Below, in pieces: positions 59,453-64,000 of a stretch of 64,000 bases of DNA; position 1 is the first letter of the stretch; each line of letters begins with the position of its first letter. The translations under genes and the position numbers were made by a program. This DNA is from Bradyrhizobium sp. Arg816 (GTDB lineage Bacteria; Pseudomonadota; Alphaproteobacteria; Rhizobiales; Xanthobacteraceae), in assembly GCF_029989365.1 (NCBI RefSeq), contig NZ_JAPRAQ010000005.1, positions 1 to 64,000 of the forward strand. The letters are read 5' to 3'. The notes below the pieces were generated by a model that worked only from the letters and a program-made list of their open reading frames with translations, was not told where the DNA came from and searched no databases.

Positions 59453-62038
59453 ATGTCTGCCGCCGATTGTCCCATGACAGAAATTCCGGACGTGCTGTTG
59501 GCTGCGCTCGAATGCGCCGACGGCGGTATCGTCATCGTCGACGGCGCGCGTCGCATCATGCATTTCAATGCCGGCGCAGAGCGGATCTGGAAATTCGCGC
59601 GCGCCGAGGCGCTCGGCCGCGACGCCGAACTTCTCACGCTCAAATGCCTTCAGGCCGATCCGGTCGCGGCGTTCCGCGACGAGATCAGCCTCGTGCGGCG
59701 CGACGGCACCCGGATCCGGGCGGCCATCTCGCTTTCATCCTTCACGAGTGGCGGCGTCACCCATCACGTCGTGTTCGCGCGTGACGTCACCGCGGAGGCC
59801 GAGCGCCGCGTCAGAATCGGGCTCCTCCACGCTGTCTCCGACCAGACCAACCGCGCGGTGCTCATCACCGACACGGAGCAGAACATCGTCTACGTCAATT
59901 CCACCTTCGCGACGCTGTTTGGCTACACCAGCGAGGAGGCCGAGGGCCGCCGCGCCGGCGCGCTGATCGCCGGCCGCCACACCGATCGGAAGGCCGTCGC
60001 GAAGCTGGTCAAGCGCCTGATGAGCGGCGGCCGCCGCGGCGAAATCGAGACGCTGGTCTACAACAAGGACGGCGAGGAGATCTGGGTCTGCGCCCGTATC
60101 GACGTCTTCCGCGACAAGAAGGGCAGGGCCAGGCACATCTTCGCGCTGCTCGAGGACATCACCGAGACCAGGCAGCTGCGCTCGCTCCAGCAGCTCATCA
60201 TGAGTGCGCTGGCCGACGAGGTTCCGATCACCGATATCGCCGACAGGCTGTGCCGAAGGGTCGAAGAGATCGCGCCTGACGTGGTTTGCTCGCTGCTCCA
60301 CGTCGATGCCGCAGGCCTCGTCCATCCGCTCGGCGGCCCCAGCCTGCCCGAGGACTATTCGCGTGCGCTGGACGGCATCGCGATCGGTCCGAATGTCGGA
60401 TCCTGCGGCACCGCGGCCTTCTACGGTGAACCGGTGCTGGCAACCGATCTGGAGACCGATCCGCGCTGGCAGCCCTATAAGGCCATGCCGCTCGCGATCG
60501 GCCTGCGCGCGTGCTGGTCGACCCCGGTCAAGGCCAAGGACGGCCGCGTCATCGCGACCTTCGCCTTTTACTATCGCGAACCGCGCGCGCCGAGCAATTG
60601 GCACCGGCGCATCGTCGAGGCCTGCGTCAACCTCGGCGCCTTCGCGATCGAGCGCAAGGAAGCGCGGGCCGAGATCGCGCGGCTCGCCTATCACGACATT
60701 CTCACCGGGCTGCCGAACCGTGCGCAGCTGCGGCACCTGATCACCACGGCCATCGATGCCTGCCCGACCGGCAGCCACGTCGCGCTGGCCTTCCTCGACG
60801 TCGATCATTTCAAGGACGTCAACGACACGTTCGGGCACGCCGCCGGCGATGAGCTGCTGATCCAGCTCGCGCAGCGCCTGCGCGAGCAGATTGGCCCTGA
60901 GGACATGCTGGGACGGCTCGGCGGCGACGAGTTCGTCATCCTGCTGCCGCAGCGCAACGCCGAGAGCGCCCAGCGCGTCGCGGCCGGGGTCACCGAGGCG
61001 CTCGCTGCGCCGCTGCGGCTTGGCTCCAGGCAGCTGCAGATGTCGGCGAGCATCGGCATCAGCCTCTATCCCGACCATGCGACCGACATCGACACCTTGA
61101 TGCAGCAGGCGGATGCGGCCATGTACATGGCCAAGCAGGCCGGCCGCTCCACCCATCGCATCTTCAGCGCCGAAATGAACGGGCTCACCGAGCAGCGCCT
61201 GGCGCTGATCGCAGCGCTGCGCCGCGCCATCGCCGAGGGCGCGCTGACCCTCAGCTACCAGCCGCAGATCCGCAGTTGCGACGGTGCCGTCCACGGCGTC
61301 GAGGCATTGGCGCGCTGGCATGATGCCGTGCTCGGCGACGTCTCGCCGGCGAAGTTCATCCCGCTCGCCGAGGAGTGCGGCCTGATCGAGCAGATCGGCC
61401 TGTGGTCGGTGCGTGAGGCCTGCCGGCAGATGGCGGACTGGCGCCGCGCCGGGCTCAACATTCCCAGCGTGTCAGTGAACCTGTCGCCGATCAATTTCCG
61501 CAACGTCACGCTGGCGGCGCGGCTCAAGGACATCCTCGCCGAATACGATCTGCCGCCGGACGCGCTGATGCTCGAGATCACCGAGGGCACGTTCATGCGG
61601 GACAGCGTAGCCGCGCTGGAGACGATGAACGCGATCCGCGAGCTCGGCGTCGGGCTCTCCGTGGACGATTTCGGCACCGGCTATTCCAGCCTCAGCCGGC
61701 TCGCGCATCTGCCGATCCGCGAGTTGAAGATCGACCGCAGTTTCATGCGCGACATCGAGAGAGATGCGGGCGCGCTCGCGGTTGCCACCGCCGTGGTGCG
61801 CGTCGGACAGGGCCTCGGCATGACCGTCGTCGCCGAAGGCGTCGAGACCGAAGGCCAGCGCAAGACGCTGGCCGAGCTCGGCTGCGACGTCGTGCAGGGC
61901 TTCCTCTACGCGCCCGCGCTGCCGCCGGTCGCGTTCGAGCGCTGGCTGATCGAGCATTGCGCCGAGCAGGCGAGGGCGATGCTGGGCCGCCTCGACATCG
62001 CGCCGGCCGGTCGCCACGCGGTAAAGCGGTCGGCGTAG
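59453..62038 (+). CDS. PAS-PAS-GAF-GGDEF-EAL cyclic-di-GMP protein (DosP-like)
   Basis: The 861-residue cytosolic protein has two PAS domains (about 10-125 and 130-250), a GAF domain (about 255-415), GGDEF (motif 490-494, RLGGDEF intact) and EAL (VEALARWHD near 617). The EAL part (FIPLAEECGLIEQIGLWSVR, GVGLSVDDFGTGYSSLSRL) is close to that of E. coli DosP. Unlike DosP, the first PAS lacks an obvious haem His, and the cyclase motif is intact rather than degenerate. The inhibitory site before GGDEF reads GPED instead of RxxD. Starts at 59312, 59435 or 59474 are also possible. Confidence 0.92.
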   Translation: MSAADCPMTEIPDVLLAALECADGGIVIVDGARRIMHFNAGAERIWKFARAEALGRDAELLTLKCLQADPVAAFRDEISLVRRDGTRIRAAISLSSFTSGGVTHHVVFARDVTAEAERRVRIGLLHAVSDQTNRAVLITDTEQNIVYVNSTFATLFGYTSEEAEGRRAGALIAGRHTDRKAVAKLVKRLMSGGRRGEIETLVYNKDGEEIWVCARIDVFRDKKGRARHIFALLEDITETRQLRSLQQLIMSALADEVPITDIADRLCRRVEEIAPDVVCSLLHVDAAGLVHPLGGPSLPEDYSRALDGIAIGPNVGSCGTAAFYGEPVLATDLETDPRWQPYKAMPLAIGLRACWSTPVKAKDGRVIATFAFYYREPRAPSNWHRRIVEACVNLGAFAIERKEARAEIARLAYHDILTGLPNRAQLRHLITTAIDACPTGSHVALAFLDVDHFKDVNDTFGHAAGDELLIQLAQRLREQIGPEDMLGRLGGDEFVILLPQRNAESAQRVAAGVTEALAAPLRLGSRQLQMSASIGISLYPDHATDIDTLMQQADAAMYMAKQAGRSTHRIFSAEMNGLTEQRLALIAALRRAIAEGALTLSYQPQIRSCDGAVHGVEALARWHDAVLGDVSPAKFIPLAEECGLIEQIGLWSVREACRQMADWRRAGLNIPSVSVNLSPINFRNVTLAARLKDILAEYDLPPDALMLEITEGTFMRDSVAALETMNAIRELGVGLSVDDFGTGYSSLSRLAHLPIRELKIDRSFMRDIERDAGALAVATAVVRVGQGLGMTVVAEGVETEGQRKTLAELGCDVVQGFLYAPALPPVAFERWLIEHCAEQARAMLGRLDIAPAGRHAVKRSA

Positions 62039-62096
62039 TTGCCTCTGTCGCCGGCTCGCTCGTGGTCTCATGCGGCTGGCTCGACGGCAGTGTGGA

Positions 62097-62140
62097 AACC
62101 AGGGCGCGAACTCGTTACGCCAAGAGCACGCGCCCTGGTT
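62097..62140. terminator. Hairpin between convergent genes
   Basis: AACCAGGGCGCG (62097-62108) and CGCGCCCTGGTT (62129-62140) are exact 12-base complements with a 20-base loop. It lies between the EAL protein stop (62038) and the MBL hydrolase stop (62162) and probably serves both. Confidence 0.65.
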
Positions 62141-62161
62141 GGGCCTCAACGCAACAAGCCG

Positions 62162-63079
62162 TCAGTAGTCCCAGAACACCGGCACCCAGCGAAAGGCGTC
62201 GCCGGCGACCGCGACATGGCCGACGGACGGGAACGGCATGTGGGTGGCCACCAGCATCTCGCCGCTCGCGGCAATCTCTCGCAACAGACGGACCCGAACG
62301 CGCGCCGCCTCCTCGGGGTCGTGTTCGAAACCGTTGTGCCAGTCGGGTTGATCGAACCCGACGGCAAACACGGCGTCGCCGGCGAACGTCAGCCCGTCCC
62401 CGCCGGACGCCACGCGAACCACGCTGTGTCCGGGGGTGTGACCGCCGGTGCGACGAACGACGACGCCCGGCGCAACCTCGTGCTGCTCATCGAACTGCCG
62501 CAGCTGACTGCCGTACTCCTTGACGAACCGCTTGGCGGTCGCCCGAAGCGCGTCCGGGAAGCCCGGCGGCATGGCGGTGTGGGAGAAATCGGGCGCCTCC
62601 CAGAATTTGACCTCGGCGGCCGCCACGTGGATCCGCAGGTCTTTACGCAGCCGCTGCTTCACCCCGTCGACGAGCAGTCCGCCAATGTGGTCCATGTGCA
62701 AGTGGGTCAGCACCAGATCGGTCACGGTCGAAAGATCGATGCCGGCGGCCTCCAGTCGCTTGATCAACTGGCCGGCGCGCGGCAAGTGCAGATCCGGGTC
62801 TGACCCCAGTCCGGCGTCGATCAGGATGGTCTTGTCGCCGCTGCGGACCACGACCGCATTCAACGCCCAGTCGAAAGCGTCCTGCGGCAGGAACATGTCG
62901 TGCAGCCAGGTCGCCCGGACGGCCGGGTCGGCATTGTGCGCCAGCATCGTGGTCGGCAACGGCAGCACGCCGTCGCTGACCACCAGCACGTCGATCTCGC
63001 CGACCTTCAGCGCGTAGCGCGATGGAACGAGCTCTTCCGGCTTCGATGTCGCGGGGTATGAGGTGTTGTGCAGGTTCAT
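62162..63079 (-). CDS. MBL-fold metallo-hydrolase
   Basis: The 305-residue product has the metallo-beta-lactamase core: TDLVLTHLHMDHIGGLLVDG (HxHxDH), GGHTPGHSVV, FAGDAVFAVG and the last His in ATHMPFPSVGH. Two zinc ions are expected. The layout is that of quorum-quenching lactonase-like or glyoxalase-II-like enzymes, without a signal peptide, and the substrate cannot be named. The ATG 63079 has GGAGA close upstream. It lies 92 bp behind the NADH-dehydrogenase-like gene on the same strand and may share its transcript. Confidence 0.92.
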   Translation of the reverse strand: MNLHNTSYPATSKPEELVPSRYALKVGEIDVLVVSDGVLPLPTTMLAHNADPAVRATWLHDMFLPQDAFDWALNAVVVRSGDKTILIDAGLGSDPDLHLPRAGQLIKRLEAAGIDLSTVTDLVLTHLHMDHIGGLLVDGVKQRLRKDLRIHVAAAEVKFWEAPDFSHTAMPPGFPDALRATAKRFVKEYGSQLRQFDEQHEVAPGVVVRRTGGHTPGHSVVRVASGGDGLTFAGDAVFAVGFDQPDWHNGFEHDPEEAARVRVRLLREIAASGEMLVATHMPFPSVGHVAVAGDAFRWVPVFWDY

Positions 63080-63171
63080 GTTGGTCTCCTGTTTCAAGGT
63101 AGGGCTCCCGGCTGGTCTTGGTTGAGCAGGCCGCGCAGCCAGGGAGGTGCGGCCGTCATCGTTTCGTGCCT

Positions 63172-64000
63172 CTAGAGGCTCGTCACACGTTCCGGATCGG
63201 CCGAGGCGAGCGCTGCGGCACGCTCGGCACGGGGCGGATAGATCCAGACCGTGTTGATCTCCTGCTTGGTCTTCTTGGCGACGTCGCCGACCATCTCGAC
63301 CTTGCGCTCCCAGCCGCGCGTGAACAGCGCGCCGGCTTCGCCGAGATCGAGGCAGGTGACGTAGGCCTTCTGGTGATACGGCCTGGTCGGGACGCGCAGG
63401 AGTTCGGCGGCCGCATTGTTGCCGGCAAACGCGCCCATCCGCGTGGCGTGCTGGCACGACATCAGCGCGTAATTGCCCGCGTCGTCACATGCGGCCCGCG
63501 CGGCATCACCGGTGGCGAAGACGCCGGCGATGCCGGGCACGCGCAGATCGCGGTCCACCAGCAGCCGGCCGAAATTGTCGCGCTCGGCGGGAATCTGCGC
63601 TGTCAGGGGCGCGGCGCGAATGCCGGCTGCCCAGATCACCGTTTCGGTTTCGATGTGTTCGCCTGTCGACAGCGTCACGCCGGACTTGTCGAGCGAGGCA
63701 ACGCCGGCGCCGAGCCTTGTCTCCACACCGAGCTTGCGAAGCGCTTGCTCGATGACCGGGCGGGAGCCTTCGCCCATGTCGGGAGCGATCACGCCGTTGC
63801 GCTCGACGATGATGACGCGCGTCCTGGCGTTTTGGCCGAAGATGGCGCGCAGGCGCGCGGGCAGCTCGGTCGCCGCCTCGATGCCGGTGAAGCCGCCGCC
63901 GGCGACCACGACCGTGTCACGTCCATTGACGGCCGGCCGGTCGGCGAGGCCATGCAGATGCCTGTCGAGGGCAACCGCATCGTCGAGCGAGTCGACGCTG
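63172..64000 (-). CDS. NADH dehydrogenase-like FAD/NAD(P) oxidoreductase (5' end cut by window)
   Basis: The frame enters from the right edge at 64000 and stops at 63172, giving about 276 residues of the C-terminal part. It contains the second nucleotide-binding motif VVVAGGGFTGIEAATELPAR, VIWAAGIRAAPLTAQ, and the FAD motif GIAGVFATGDAARAACDDAG. It resembles type II NADH dehydrogenases and related flavoproteins. The end LFTRGWERKVEMVGDVAKKT, with INTVWIYPPRAERAAALASA, is typical of an NDH-2-like subgroup in which the membrane helix is reduced. Confidence 0.9.
   Translation of the reverse strand, partial: SVDSLDDAVALDRHLHGLADRPAVNGRDTVVVAGGGFTGIEAATELPARLRAIFGQNARTRVIIVERNGVIAPDMGEGSRPVIEQALRKLGVETRLGAGVASLDKSGVTLSTGEHIETETVIWAAGIRAAPLTAQIPAERDNFGRLLVDRDLRVPGIAGVFATGDAARAACDDAGNYALMSCQHATRMGAFAGNNAAAELLRVPTRPYHQKAYVTCLDLGEAGALFTRGWERKVEMVGDVAKKTKQEINTVWIYPPRAERAAALASADPERVTSL

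Overview
The window is about 64 kb of GC-rich DNA, densely coded on both strands. It reads like the chromosome of an alphaproteobacterium of the Bradyrhizobium type. This is inferred from the protein families (DUF2934, DUF1328, an orphan Flp pilin, many solute-binding proteins, LysR/TetR/MarR regulators) and from several classes of palindromic intergenic repeats of a kind common in that group. No rRNA, tRNA, CRISPR array, insertion sequence or phage gene was recognised. The first gene (1-94) and the last gene (63172-64000) are cut by the window ends.

Layout. 1-9.8 kb: Bcr/CflA-type exporter, M24 aminopeptidase P, small basic protein, prmA, orphan Flp pilin, phytoene-desaturase-like oxidoreductase, and a membrane protein fused to a spermidine-synthase-like domain. 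9.9-16.5 kb: secreted glycerophosphodiesterase, degenerate M28 peptidase, L,D-transpeptidase, glycine-zipper protein, a two-gene ABC-2 exporter, and a secreted alpha/beta-hydrolase-like protein. 16.6-25 kb: a run of regulated units (CGNR regulator with an alpha/beta hydrolase; MarR with a solute-binding protein and a cytochrome P450; TetR with a lipoprotein), then a LysM-carrying paralogue of the secreted hydrolase. 25-30.7 kb: tartrate/malate dehydrogenase, MFS carrier, LysR regulator, aspartate dehydrogenase, and a sorbosone-dehydrogenase-like protein.

30.7-33.6 kb is different in character: short genes, long gaps, a 15-bp minisatellite and an intrinsic terminator with no obvious gene in front of it. 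33.7-37.3 kb holds a three-gene membrane/lipid-type operon (Mpo1-like, NAD epimerase, ICMT-like) and a pair of secreted proteins. 37.3-46.5 kb holds an orphan HicB, uvrD with a palindromic repeat inserted in its reading frame, DUF1328, a thioesterase, an FAD-linked D-2-hydroxyacid dehydrogenase, a His/Gly-rich LTxxQ protein and a SulP transporter. 46.6-55.2 kb holds a caspase-like protein, LysR with DoxX, a TRAP transporter operon with a 2-hydroxyacid dehydrogenase, and a second branched-chain-type binding protein. 55.4-64 kb holds two GGDEF-EAL proteins flanking an MFS carrier, then an MBL hydrolase and an NADH-dehydrogenase-like flavoprotein.

Main points. Several regulator/target pairs carry clear inverted-repeat operator candidates in their shared upstream region. 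Most of the wider gaps between convergent genes (about 60 bp or more) hold a palindromic repeat or hairpin, although several closely packed convergent pairs have none. One repeat of the same class lies inside uvrD and is translated. No single large unknown system stands out. The most unusual signals are the in-frame repeat in uvrD, the doubled 31-bp operator before the CGNR regulator, the 12-bp tandem array resembling DnaA boxes, and the orphan terminator.
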